Notes under the pieces: generated by a model | Databases searched by the model: none | Seen by the model: only the letters and a program-made list of their open reading frames with translations | Told to the model about the DNA's origin: nothing | Made by a program: the position numbers and the translations under genes | Shown: positions 41,780-50,328 of the stretch, one piece after another | Position numbering within the stretch: the stretch's first letter is position 1 | How the letters are laid out: every line of letters starts with the position of its first letter | From: Methanolobus mangrovi | GTDB lineage: Archaea > Halobacteriota > Methanosarcinia > Methanosarcinales > Methanosarcinaceae | NCBI RefSeq assembly: GCF_031312535.1 | Contig: NZ_CP133594.1 | Location: 496,001-560,000, forward strand | DNA length: 64,000 nucleotides | Direction of reading: 5' to 3'

Positions 41780-41826
41780 GCTCCGGCCGGGGCTTGAACC
41801 CGGAAACGACCCTGCTGTCCCGGAGT
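41780..41826 (-). other. tRNA-minihelix-like element (T-arm plus acceptor stem)
   Basis: On the minus strand, CCGGG-TTCAAGC-CCCGG is a perfect T-arm with consensus T-loop, followed by CCGGAGC. A matching ACTCCGG lies 17 nt upstream, so a 6-bp acceptor-like stem closes over the T-arm, with 16 nt in place of the D and anticodon arms. The T-arm and 3' acceptor strand resemble archaeal tRNA-Glu, from memory. It is in the only non-coding gap of the early operon. It may be an old attachment site, a tRNA remnant, or a structured RNA. Confidence 0.55.
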
Positions 41827-41837
41827 GGAGGTCACTT

Positions 41838-41984
41838 TTATGGTCTGACCTCCTCATTACATTCCGGGCAGTATACAGGTCGGTTCTTGCACTGCCAGTC
41901 AACATCGAAGATATGGCCACAGTGGTCGCATATGCACTCGGCGACAATTCGTGTCCGTGCGATTGGCATGTTGTCAATGGTCAT
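41838..41984 (-). CDS. Small zinc-ribbon protein
   Basis: A 48-residue ORF: MTIDNMPIARTRIVAECICD, then HCGHIFDVDWQCKNRPVYCPEC. Cysteines in CxCxxC...CPEC arrangement form a zinc ribbon. Its start overlaps the upstream gene end by 11 bp. Its 3' end contributes one arm of an 8-bp hairpin (GGAGGTCA/TGACCTCC) before the tRNA-like element. Probably a DNA- or protein-binding accessory protein of early viral functions. Confidence 0.75.
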   Translation of the reverse strand: MTIDNMPIARTRIVAECICDHCGHIFDVDWQCKNRPVYCPECNEEVRP

Positions 41985-42312
41985 GCGTTGTTCTCCTGGA
42001 TTCGATCATCTTTTCAAGATCTTCCGAGTAGTATTCGGCCATCCTCTCAGGAGAGATCGATTTGATAAACTGGTGACCGCATTCACATTTCCACCAAGAT
42101 CTTGCTCCCATGCCTTTTGTGACGCCTGCATCAATGCACTTTGCAGTTTGATGATTGCATATGGGACAGTCTCTGGTCTGCCCAAGCGTTAGTTTGCAGA
42201 AGTCCATAGCATGGTTGAACCTACGTTCCTGGTGACCTTCGCTGAGCCAGTTACGGTCCTTTGTGGATCCTACCGGTCGGCCTGCATAGCCTCCGCTCTT
42301 AGACCGACCCAT
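41974..42312 (-). CDS. Zinc-binding early protein
   Basis: A 112-residue protein with a basic N-terminus (GRSKSGGYAGRPVGSTKDRN) and a zinc ribbon CPICNHQTAKCIDAG ... WWKCECGHQF. The rest is helical (SPERMAEYYSEDLEKMIES). A nucleic-acid-binding regulator is plausible. The ATG 42312 was preferred over 42327 because the latter overlaps the preceding gene more deeply. Confidence 0.7.
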   Translation of the reverse strand: MGRSKSGGYAGRPVGSTKDRNWLSEGHQERRFNHAMDFCKLTLGQTRDCPICNHQTAKCIDAGVTKGMGARSWWKCECGHQFIKSISPERMAEYYSEDLEKMIESRRTTHDH

Positions 42313-42448
42313 GCACAAGCCCCGCAAGGAATTTAACGCTCAACGCCAATTCTCCCATGGCACCAGGGATTTGCGCCAACTCATCCCATTGTTTAGGTGC
42401 CGTGTTATAGACGGCCAGTGCCTTCTCGCGTGCAAAGTCAGATGGCAT
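42299..42448 (-). CDS. Small early viral protein
   Basis: A 49-residue ORF, MPSDFAREKALAVYNTAPKQ ... MGELALSVKFLAGLVHGSV, mostly helical. It overlaps the next gene by 14 bp and starts just after the RHH gene. Function is unknown. Confidence 0.6.
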   Translation of the reverse strand: MPSDFAREKALAVYNTAPKQWDELAQIPGAMGELALSVKFLAGLVHGSV

Positions 42449-42490
42449 TGGTCATCACTCCATTCATTTTCAATCTTGCAAATTTCGTTC

Positions 42491-42652
42491 TCACTCTTTC
42501 ACCCCATCTGCCTGTAGTCCGGCTCTTATGTAGTGCCTGGCAGCATCACTGACATTGAGATACTTTCCGAGGTTCACGTTCCTCAACATCTTTTCATAAT
42601 CACTGCAAGGCATATTCACATGCAATTGTCTATACTCTGTGATGATTATCAC
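42491..42652 (-). CDS. Ribbon-helix-helix regulator (leftward, first gene of the early operon)
   Basis: A 53-residue protein. The strand TEYRQLHVNMP and two helices ending NVSDAARHYIRAGLQ match the RHH/CopG fold. The GTG at 42652 lies about 27 nt downstream of an AT-rich TATA box (42674-42684), giving a leaderless mRNA. It faces the other RHH gene across a perfect inverted repeat and probably represses one or both promoters. Confidence 0.7.
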   Translation of the reverse strand: MIIITEYRQLHVNMPCSDYEKMLRNVNLGKYLNVSDAARHYIRAGLQADGVKE

Positions 42653-42653
42653 C

Positions 42654-42706
42654 TAATTATGACATAGTTCTTCTAATATTTATATGTAGCTATAATGTCA
42701 TAATTA
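42654..42706. promoter_or_regulatory. Bidirectional control region with perfect 12-bp inverted repeat
   Basis: TAATTATGACAT at 42654-42665 and its exact reverse complement ATGTCATAATTA at 42695-42706 flank the leftward TATA region (42674-42684). The rightward gene has its own TATA (GCATATATATG, near 42724-42734). A repressor dimer pair bound to both halves could loop the DNA and switch off the early operon. Confidence 0.7.
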
Positions 42707-42760
42707 AGCGGATATGCCTGCAAAAGCATATATATGTGATAAACACTACATGATTATGTA

Positions 42761-43072
42761 ATGACTATCCAATACAAGAAAGAGTCAATTCACGCAACAG
42801 TGAGTCCTTACATCAAGAAGCAAGCAGAAGAGCTAGTTGATACGGGTGATTTCAGCAGCATGTCCGATCTTGTCAGCGTTGCACTCGCAGAGTTCATCGG
42901 TCGTTATAAGAGGGAACAGAAAGAAAAGGACATGGGAACTGAGGAACTACTAGCAACTCTGTCTGAAAAAGACATAACCCCTGCTATGGTTAAGTTACTC
43001 AAACAGGTCTTTGAAGAGGGCAAAGTTTCAAAAAAGAATCTCCCTATTATTGTTGATGATATAATCGAATGA
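42761..43072 (+). CDS. Ribbon-helix-helix regulator (rightward)
   Basis: A 103-residue protein. Its N-terminal RHH (ESIHATVSPYIKKQAEELVDTG, SMSDLVSVALAEFIGRYKRE) is followed by a small helical C-terminal domain. The TATA at about 42724-42734 lies 27-37 bp upstream of the ATG, so the mRNA is nearly leaderless. It is divergent from the first early gene, the typical place for a lysogeny-maintaining repressor. Confidence 0.8.
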   Translation: MTIQYKKESIHATVSPYIKKQAEELVDTGDFSSMSDLVSVALAEFIGRYKREQKEKDMGTEELLATLSEKDITPAMVKLLKQVFEEGKVSKKNLPIIVDDIIE

Positions 43073-43155
43073 CTTTTTAGAAGGAAAAATAAAGCTTGTT
43101 TGAAAAGTAGTAATTAGTGAAACTGGAACTTTGTCACTAGCTAATATAATCCCAG

Positions 43156-43509
43156 ATGATTCACATGTACGTAAAAACTAAATGTCCAATATGTGGTGAG
43201 AACTCTTATCATAACCTCCGATTGCACCGCAGAAGTTTATTCCTGGGGGGTAGTAAAGTATCATGGATCATAGATGCCGATGTAACTGACTCGTGCACTC
43301 CTGAGGAGCTGGCCAAATCTGCATTATGTGTTCTGGCAGACCACGTCTATAATGGGATCTCCACTAATGAACTCTGCAAAATTCTCAAAGAGAAGTTCGG
43401 TGTCCTGGAACAGTATTGTTGTGATCTTATCCAACAGTTGAAGATAGAGATGGATATGTACTGTCCAGACAGGCAGCATTTGTATTATGTGGAAGCAAGG
43501 TCTCCGTGA
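43156..43509 (+). CDS. Cys-rich conserved protein, parent of the remnant at 52,171
   Basis: A 117-residue protein with an N-terminal zinc knuckle (KTKCPICGENSYHNLR) and helical C-terminus (TNELCKILKEKFGVLEQYCC, then IEMDMYCPDRQHLYYVEA). A degraded copy of its last ~45 codons exists at 52,171-52,314 in the same orientation. It lies at the right end of the recognisable provirus. Confidence 0.75.
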   Translation: MIHMYVKTKCPICGENSYHNLRLHRRSLFLGGSKVSWIIDADVTDSCTPEELAKSALCVLADHVYNGISTNELCKILKEKFGVLEQYCCDLIQQLKIEMDMYCPDRQHLYYVEARSP

Positions 43510-43593
43510 ATATAATTGACGCTTTAGATCCGTTCTAAATATTAAATGTAAGTAACCTCTAGCAGAAATTCTCCTTAAATACGAGGAGTTTAG

Positions 43594-44709
43594 TTGAATT
43601 CCCTACCATTCGATATTTTCAAGAAAGTGATGACGATGGATAACCATAAAGTTGATCATAAACTCCCAAAGGAAATAGATAAATACCTCGCAGCTCTAGC
43701 AAATTTATACGAAAATAGTGGTACACAAAATCTTTGGGAAATAGTGGTTAATGCTAAAGTAAGTGTTCATGAAGAATGGAGTCATCGTTTTGACTTTAAT
43801 GAAGATATCTACGGTCATGCAGTTTACTTATATCTTCCTGCTACACTGTACGTAAATTCTTTTAATCAAAAAGAAGAACTGCAGAATAAATTGATTAAAG
43901 ATTTAAACTCGGTTCATCATGTTAAAAATGAATTCATTGATGATGTTTTTTTAGAAATGGATGTTCCAGAAGAGCTTGATTGGAGAAAAGATGCTAGTGT
44001 ACAACTGAATGGAAATGTTTTTGTTTCTTCTGCAGATGAAAAAAGAATATGGGGCGATGGAGGATTTAAGTTATTTCTTAGTCACAAAACCGAGGTAAAA
44101 ACAGAGACGGCAGAATTGAAAAATCGGTTGAAAATGTATGGCGTTACATGTTTTGTGGCACATGAAGACATTAGGCCAACACGTGAATGGCAAAATGAAA
44201 TAGAAATCGCTCTTCATTCAATGGATGCATTTGTTGCTCTATTAACCGATAATTTTCATGAAAGTGATTGGACTGATCAAGAGATAGGGTTTGCTTTTGG
44301 GCGAGGAGTTCCAATTGTCTCAATGAGACTTGGACGAGACCCTTATGGATTTATTGGCAAATTTCAGGCTCTTTCTTGCTCTTGGGAGTCAGCACCCGGA
44401 GAAATTGTAAGTATACTGATAAAATATGATAAAATGGTAGATGTCTACATTGATATTGTCAAAAATTGTAAAAGTTTTGATGAGGGCAACATGCTTTCTA
44501 AAATGTTGCCACACATTGATGCTCTTTCAGAGCAGCAAATTAGCAATTTAATATCTGCGTTTAATGAAAATGATCAAGTGCATTATAGTCTTGGATTCAA
44601 TGGGAAGAAGCCTTATGCACATGGATATGGGTTAGTTCACCATCTCAATAGATTAGCAGGCAATCAATATGAATATACAGAGGATAATAAGATTATGTTA
44701 AAAAAATAA
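43594..44709 (+). CDS. TIR-domain protein (putative NAD-cleaving effector)
   Basis: A 371-residue protein. The N-terminal ~150 residues are an unclassified domain (WEIVVNAKVSVHEEW). Residues 158-290 are a TIR domain: FKLFLSHKTEVKTE start, ITCFVAHEDI-like strand (VTCFVAHEDIRPTREW), AFVALLTDNFHESDWTDQEIGFAFG, where Glu230 matches the catalytic glutamate of NADase TIRs. The C-terminal ~80 residues are extra. Such proteins deplete NAD or make signals after phage detection. The TTG 43594 has a good GGAG upstream; ATG 43630 is an alternative. Convergent with hsdR 7 bp away. Confidence 0.8.
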   Translation: MNSLPFDIFKKVMTMDNHKVDHKLPKEIDKYLAALANLYENSGTQNLWEIVVNAKVSVHEEWSHRFDFNEDIYGHAVYLYLPATLYVNSFNQKEELQNKLIKDLNSVHHVKNEFIDDVFLEMDVPEELDWRKDASVQLNGNVFVSSADEKRIWGDGGFKLFLSHKTEVKTETAELKNRLKMYGVTCFVAHEDIRPTREWQNEIEIALHSMDAFVALLTDNFHESDWTDQEIGFAFGRGVPIVSMRLGRDPYGFIGKFQALSCSWESAPGEIVSILIKYDKMVDVYIDIVKNCKSFDEGNMLSKMLPHIDALSEQQISNLISAFNENDQVHYSLGFNGKKPYAHGYGLVHHLNRLAGNQYEYTEDNKIMLKK

Positions 44710-44716
44710 TCATGTC

Positions 44717-47614
44717 TCAATAATGCTCCCTAATATACTCATAAGCCTTATCAAACAATTCTCGTTCTTTATGCAACTTATATTTCAACAAAGTCTTACT
44801 TAACGCCTTTTGAACATCCCTCTCACCTGCAGATGTCCATTGCCAGCCATCGAATCTGGTATATTTAACAACCTCATCAATATCATTAACAATTCTTTCT
44901 ATGATTGCTGGTGTCGTTTCAACCTTGCATTCAAGGAATAATTTTGTTAATGCTTGCTTTGTATCATCAACTGCCTCTGCTTCTGTTTCTCTCTCCAGTT
45001 TGACGGTGTCACGTGCAATCTCCAGCAGTTTCTTGAGGAAATCAATACTACTGATGGCATTTCTGTAATGCATCTCCTTTACTTTCTCCAGTCTTTCCCC
45101 GAGCTCCTGGAATCTTGGATCATCTACGTGAACGTGTAATCTCCATTCAATCTTCAAGGCAAGCTTCTTCCCTTTTACATCAGCATCTTTATCCGTGAGA
45201 TGATCGAGAATATTGGCATCCATTATCAGGGTTTCAAGGTCATCCCTGATTGTTTGCACGGTAACGTTCTCATGGATGAGTTTCAATGTTTTGGCACCAA
45301 GGGCATGCCAGATAAGTTTTCCATTTCCACTTGGCGGTCTTATGGATTCATACACTTGTGTAAGCCATTTGTAATCCTTCTCATATTGATCCAAAAATGA
45401 ATCTGGAGATATAGCTTCCCAATGACGAGACAAATATGAGTAATCAGCTGCAAAGAAATCCCTGCTTTCATCAGTTCTCAGACAATCTTGAGCTGCAAGC
45501 AAGCCTTCATATCCATCAAGGGCTCTGTCAACACCTTCAAAGTGTGAAAGGCAAGTTTCCAAAGCACGTGGGAACTCTGCTTTTAGCATTTCAATGTTGG
45601 AAATTACGGTTTTCATTTCCTCTACATCGAAATCCAAAGCTGATGCTACATTGTCGAATATTCCAAGGTAATCTATTATTAATCCATGGTCTTTGTCTGG
45701 GTAAGGTCTGTTAACACGGCAGATTGCCTGCAGAAGGTTATGGTCCTTCATTGGTTTATCAAGGTACATTGCCTGGTTGATTGGTGCATCAAATCCAGTA
45801 AGCAGTTTTGATGTTACTATAAGGAGTTTCAGTGGGTCATTGGGATCTCTGAACCTGTCCAGCAATTTCTCTTGTTCATCATCTGTCAGAGAATAACTTT
45901 GCTTCCAGTCGTCGGGGTCCTTCTGTCTCAGCGTCATAACAACAGCAGACTCTTCAGGTGGCATGTGTTTGTCAATTTCTTGCTTGTAAAGGTGGCAGGC
46001 TTCTCTATCCCATACGACAACCTGTCCTTTGAAATCATTGGGATCTACATGTTTCTTGTAATGCTGGACAATATCCTTACATACTCTACTTATTCTGTCA
46101 GGGGTTTTAGCCAAGACTCCGTATTTTCCTGCACGGTCAGAAAGTTCAGATTTGTCACCGTAGCTAAGATCATTTTCCTTTGCCAACCTTTCAAATTCTT
46201 CATCAATGGCTTTTTTATTGATGTGTAATTCTACTGGTCTTGGTTCAAAGTAGATTGGTAGAGTTGCTTTGTCTATGATAGACTGTTCGAAAGAGTATCT
46301 GCTAAGATACCCGTTCTCATCTTCTTCAGCACCAAAGGTCCAGAATGTGTTTCTGTCTCTGGTGTTGATTGGTGTACCAGTGAGGCCAAAGAGGAATGCA
46401 TTTGGAAGGGCTTGCCGCATCTTCTGACCAAGATCTCCTTCCTGGGTTCTGTGGGCTTCATCAACAAGGACTATGATGTTTTCCCTGTCGTTGAGAACTC
46501 CATCAGCTTCTCCGAACTTATGAATGGTTGTGATTATGATTTTCCTTGTGTCCTGTTTCAGTAGCTGTTCCAGTTCTTCCCTGGAATCAGTCATGACAAC
46601 ATTCGGAACGTTGGAAGCGTTAAAGGTTGCACTTATCTGAGAATTAAGGTCTATTCTGTCTACAACAACAAGTACAGTAGGACTTCTGAGCTCAGGGTTA
46701 CGTCGAAGTTGCATAGCTGCGTATACCATCAGCAAGGATTTACCGGAACCCTGGAAATGCCATATCAGACCTTTTCTGATTCTTCCATCAATAACTCTCT
46801 GTACAATCTGTTTTGCAGCTTCATACTGCTGATAGCGGCAGAGAATCTTAATCTTCTGACCGCCTTTTGTGGTGCTGTACAAGGTGAAATCCTTCAGTAG
46901 TTCAAGGACAACTTCAGGTTTAAGCATCCTATTAACGGAGCTTTTGACTTCATCCAGCAGATCGAATGCATCTTCCTCAGTCTCTCTCCATGGCTGCCAT
47001 TTCTCTATTGGTAGTTTTATGGAGCCAACACGATATACTTTGCCTTCAGTTGCAAAGCAGAATACGTTGGGCACGAAAATCTCAAGAACAGAGTTCTGGT
47101 ACTCTTCAAGTTGTACCGCTCCATCAACCCATGATACTGCAGGTCTGACTGGACTTTTTGCCTCCCCTATTACCAGTGGAATACCATTTACCAACAGAAC
47201 AATATCAGGTCTTCTCTCCTGATTTGTCTTGTAGCTGTACTGAGTAGTTACAATGAAATCATTGTTTTTGAGATTATCATAATCTATGATCCTGACAGAA
47301 ACATGTTCTCCGTTCTCCCCGAAAGGCATGGTCTTTTCATTACGAATCCATTTGGAAAACTCTTCATTTGCCCTTACAAGCCCCATTCCCTTTGCACTCT
47401 GGATGATTGCTCGAAGCTTGTAAAGAACTTCATCAGCACGGCTTGGATCTTCAGCAATGGTAGGATTCAGTCTGATAAGAGAATCTATGAGATGCTTTTC
47501 TACCAGTACATCAGTTTCACTTCTTGGAAGCTGTTCTCTTGGTACAAATTTCCATCTCATATTTGTCAGAAGGTCTCTGACTAAATTCTCGACTGCATTT
47601 TCCTCATTGAACAT
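44717..47614 (-). CDS. hsdR: Type I restriction enzyme, HsdR subunit
   Basis: A 965-residue motor-nuclease. The N-terminal endonuclease motif is RRPDIVLLVNGIPLVIGEAKSP, with catalytic D, E, K. SF2 translocase motifs: WHFQGSGKSLLMVYAA (Walker A), LVDEAHRTQEG (DEAH), LTGTPINTRD, and ICRVNRPYPDK near motif VI. It moves DNA past the bound complex and cleaves unmethylated targets. It overlaps hsdS by 11 bp in the operon. Confidence 0.95.
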   Translation of the reverse strand: MFNEENAVENLVRDLLTNMRWKFVPREQLPRSETDVLVEKHLIDSLIRLNPTIAEDPSRADEVLYKLRAIIQSAKGMGLVRANEEFSKWIRNEKTMPFGENGEHVSVRIIDYDNLKNNDFIVTTQYSYKTNQERRPDIVLLVNGIPLVIGEAKSPVRPAVSWVDGAVQLEEYQNSVLEIFVPNVFCFATEGKVYRVGSIKLPIEKWQPWRETEEDAFDLLDEVKSSVNRMLKPEVVLELLKDFTLYSTTKGGQKIKILCRYQQYEAAKQIVQRVIDGRIRKGLIWHFQGSGKSLLMVYAAMQLRRNPELRSPTVLVVVDRIDLNSQISATFNASNVPNVVMTDSREELEQLLKQDTRKIIITTIHKFGEADGVLNDRENIIVLVDEAHRTQEGDLGQKMRQALPNAFLFGLTGTPINTRDRNTFWTFGAEEDENGYLSRYSFEQSIIDKATLPIYFEPRPVELHINKKAIDEEFERLAKENDLSYGDKSELSDRAGKYGVLAKTPDRISRVCKDIVQHYKKHVDPNDFKGQVVVWDREACHLYKQEIDKHMPPEESAVVMTLRQKDPDDWKQSYSLTDDEQEKLLDRFRDPNDPLKLLIVTSKLLTGFDAPINQAMYLDKPMKDHNLLQAICRVNRPYPDKDHGLIIDYLGIFDNVASALDFDVEEMKTVISNIEMLKAEFPRALETCLSHFEGVDRALDGYEGLLAAQDCLRTDESRDFFAADYSYLSRHWEAISPDSFLDQYEKDYKWLTQVYESIRPPSGNGKLIWHALGAKTLKLIHENVTVQTIRDDLETLIMDANILDHLTDKDADVKGKKLALKIEWRLHVHVDDPRFQELGERLEKVKEMHYRNAISSIDFLKKLLEIARDTVKLERETEAEAVDDTKQALTKLFLECKVETTPAIIERIVNDIDEVVKYTRFDGWQWTSAGERDVQKALSKTLLKYKLHKERELFDKAYEYIREHY

Positions 47615-48845
47615 TTTGAAGAGCCTCTTGGAGATTTTTTAAGTTTCCTGATAAAAAGTCATCTGTTAATTTTTTCTTTAAATTTATAACAGAAGTTAAA
47701 TGGCTCTTATAGTTTAAAATATTTTCACCAGATTTCTCTAATAATTCAATTATTTCTTTTTGCTCTTCAATAGGAGGAATAGCTATATGAATCGAATCAA
47801 AAAAATCATTGGGTACTCGCTGTCGACCAGTGGTTCCTCTCATTGAAGCTATGGCATTTTTTCGGAAAAATGGAGAGGTTGCAATATAATATACATACTT
47901 GTTTAGTGTTACACCCTTCTTCCCAGATAATACAATAAATTCAGTAGAACCAAATCCAATTTCATCTTCATCCAGTACGTTTACATATGCTGTTTTTCCA
48001 TTTTCAAGACATGGAGTAATCCTCGCGAGTAAAGTATCCTCTTTTGTAAATTTGGCTCCTCCATTTTTGAAAACTCTTTCTGAATAATTACATATTTCTT
48101 CGTGGAATTCAATCACATCTTCCATTGCCACATATTTACAGATTTTACCTTTTGATATTTTTCGACTTGGATTTACATTGATAGCATCAGTGAACAAACA
48201 TAATTCCCAGTTTATAGGGATTTCATTATTTTTGATGGTTGTTGAGTTATTATGTCCAATCCCTTTGGATAAAAGCTCATTTAAAAGTCCTCTTTTGAAA
48301 TTTTGACTTATATCTACAATATTCTCTATATGTTCAATATTCCCTTCAATAGCCCACAAAACCTCAGATACCTTCTTCTGCTCCTCAATAGATGGAATAT
48401 AGAATTCCTGCTTAGCTAGTGTTTTCCATTTGATTGTAGGAGACATTGAGCCTTCAGAAATAGCATGTGCAGTTTTCCAGAAAATACTTGATTGCATGAA
48501 GCATGGAAGAAAATCAGGAACAATTAAATCACTTATGGGTCTGATAACCATTGAATGAGCAGATACAACTGCATCTCTGTCTGTTACAGCAACTTTTCTG
48601 AGATATGCATTTCGTTTTCCAAAAATGATATCTCCTTTTTTGCAAAGGAATTTGGTGGCCTTTACATCCTCAGTAGAACCAAATCTCTTAATCCTGATTT
48701 GATCAGTATCAAGATGTTCAAGTCCGATATAGTATTCTAAACCAGATTCATTTGGTTTTTCAATCCTGTCAGTTATATTTTCCGCAATTTGATCAAATCT
48801 TACTTTTATCCAGTTTGGAGGTACTTCTGAGAGATTACTTATCAT
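47604..48845 (-). CDS. hsdS: Type I restriction specificity subunit HsdS
   Basis: A 413-residue two-half protein. The first target-recognition domain starts PPNWIKVRFDQIAENITDR with GLEYYIGLEHLDTD; the second starts PINWELCLFTDAINVNPS with KYVAMEDV. Each is followed by the conserved dimerising helices (IPSIEEQKKVSEVL and IPPIEEQKEIIELL). It sets the bipartite recognition sequence for methylation and restriction. Confidence 0.93.
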   Translation of the reverse strand: MISNLSEVPPNWIKVRFDQIAENITDRIEKPNESGLEYYIGLEHLDTDQIRIKRFGSTEDVKATKFLCKKGDIIFGKRNAYLRKVAVTDRDAVVSAHSMVIRPISDLIVPDFLPCFMQSSIFWKTAHAISEGSMSPTIKWKTLAKQEFYIPSIEEQKKVSEVLWAIEGNIEHIENIVDISQNFKRGLLNELLSKGIGHNNSTTIKNNEIPINWELCLFTDAINVNPSRKISKGKICKYVAMEDVIEFHEEICNYSERVFKNGGAKFTKEDTLLARITPCLENGKTAYVNVLDEDEIGFGSTEFIVLSGKKGVTLNKYVYYIATSPFFRKNAIASMRGTTGRQRVPNDFFDSIHIAIPPIEEQKEIIELLEKSGENILNYKSHLTSVINLKKKLTDDFLSGNLKNLQEALQNVQ

Positions 48846-48846
48846 T

Positions 48847-50328
48847 TTAAATTACCTCCTTCAAGGTAGAGAAGAGTTCGATAGTATGTTGTTTTATTTC
48901 AGTGGAACTTTTATTCCATTGTTGGACTAGCTCTTCAAGAGACTCTTCAACTTCGCCTAGCTCGTATTTCTGGACATATATTGGTACATTGAGACTGAAA
49001 TCCTTTTTCTTGATTTCATCTAAAGAAGCCACGTGAGATAAACGAGGGACATTTTCATATCCCTTGTAAAGCTCGTATAATGTCTGAATATTTTCATCAG
49101 ATAGGAAGGCCATTTGCTTTTCTTCAATTACCTGTTCAAGTCCATTAATAAACAGAACTTTTCCTTTTCTCTTTTCAGGTTTATTTTTAGAACAGACAAC
49201 AATGCAAGATTCCATTACAGAGTTATAGAACAAATTCTTACCAAGGCCAATAACACAATCCACAACATCGGATTCAATCAATTGCTTTCTCATGTCAAAT
49301 TCAGCATCCCTAAATAAAATTCCATGCGGCCAGAGTATTGCACATCTTCCAGTATCTTCCCTCAGGGAAGAAATGATGTGTTGGAAGAAAGCATAATCCG
49401 CACATCCCTGGGGTGGTGTTCCATAGATGTTTCTGCCCCAAGGGTCGTGTTGCCAGGCTTTCTGGTTCCACTTCTTTATTGAATACGGTGGATTGGCGAG
49501 AACCATATCAAACTGTTTAACTCTGTCATTTTCCACAAAAGAAGGATTTGAGAGCGTATCTCCTCTTACAATGTGGAAGTCCTCAAAACCATGGAGGAAC
49601 ATATTCATCCTTGCAATTGCTGAGGTAATAATATTGATTTCTTGTCCGTATAGACTTATGTTTCTGTACTCCTGGTCATTTTCCTTGGCAAGAAGAGCAG
49701 CATTGAGTAGCATACCACCTGAGCCACATGTTGGATCATAGATACTCTCGCCTGTTTTAGGGTCAACAATCATGCTCATCAGGCGTACAACTGTACGGTT
49801 AGTATAGAATTCTGCAGCAGTATGACCGCTATCATCAGCAAACTTTTTGATAAGGTACTCATAGCCTGTACCAAACTCATCTTGTGGTACACTCTTGAGT
49901 GAAAGGTTGATGGTTGAGAAATGTTCTACAAGGTCAATAAGAATCTTATCCGTCAGACGATTCTTGTTCGTCCAGTTTGTATCACCGAAAATACCTGCAA
50001 GCCTGTCAGGATTGGCTTTTTCAATTTCACTCATAGCAGTCTTTATTGCCTTACCAACATCAATGGAAACATTCCTGACATCCTCCCAGTGTGCACCCAA
50101 TGGAACCTGGAATCTGTGGTTCTCTGCAAACTCTGCGTATTCCTTATCTCCATCAGACTCTTCAAGAGCTTCCTGATACTCTTCATCATAAACATCAGAT
50201 ATACGCTTAAAGAACATCAATGGGAATATAATGCTCTTATACTCTCCAGGATCAATAACACCTCGGAGAAGCACAGCAGCTCCCCAGAGATACTGTTCAA
50301 GTTCCTGCTGAGATATTGTTTTGCTCAT
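48847..50328 (-). CDS. hsdM: Type I DNA methyltransferase subunit HsdM (copy 1)
   Basis: A 493-residue N6-adenine methyltransferase. SAM motif YDPTCGSGGMLL and catalytic ANPPYS are intact, with N-terminal HsdM helical domain (YLWGAAVLLRG). It overlaps the second HsdM copy by 4 bp. Both copies have intact motifs and so could form mixed HsdM dimers with HsdS. Confidence 0.94.
   Translation of the reverse strand: MSKTISQQELEQYLWGAAVLLRGVIDPGEYKSIIFPLMFFKRISDVYDEEYQEALEESDGDKEYAEFAENHRFQVPLGAHWEDVRNVSIDVGKAIKTAMSEIEKANPDRLAGIFGDTNWTNKNRLTDKILIDLVEHFSTINLSLKSVPQDEFGTGYEYLIKKFADDSGHTAAEFYTNRTVVRLMSMIVDPKTGESIYDPTCGSGGMLLNAALLAKENDQEYRNISLYGQEINIITSAIARMNMFLHGFEDFHIVRGDTLSNPSFVENDRVKQFDMVLANPPYSIKKWNQKAWQHDPWGRNIYGTPPQGCADYAFFQHIISSLREDTGRCAILWPHGILFRDAEFDMRKQLIESDVVDCVIGLGKNLFYNSVMESCIVVCSKNKPEKRKGKVLFINGLEQVIEEKQMAFLSDENIQTLYELYKGYENVPRLSHVASLDEIKKKDFSLNVPIYVQKYELGEVEESLEELVQQWNKSSTEIKQHTIELFSTLKEVI

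Larger units (their letters stand above)
12250..43509. mobile_element. Tailed-virus (HK97-type) provirus, minimum extent
   Basis: Between tRNA-Ser and the TIR gene there is a full virus-like set: integrase, tail fibres, tape measure, frameshifted tail chaperones, tail tube, head-tail connectors, major capsid, protease/scaffold, MuF protein, portal, terminase large and small subunits, DNA methyltransferase, primase-helicase, RecA-like ATPase, and regulators around a bidirectional promoter. The head-to-tail gene order is that of siphovirus-like Caudoviricetes. The left end is defined by the tRNA and integrase. The right end is uncertain, because no att repeat is seen and the following defence genes could be cargo or chromosome. 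Confidence 0.85.

Noticed and set aside
41723-41977. N-terminal extension of the 41,420 gene to 41,977
   Set aside because: The extension overlaps a clear zinc-ribbon gene in another frame and a tRNA-like structure, and its translation is low-quality; the ATG at 41722 was used.
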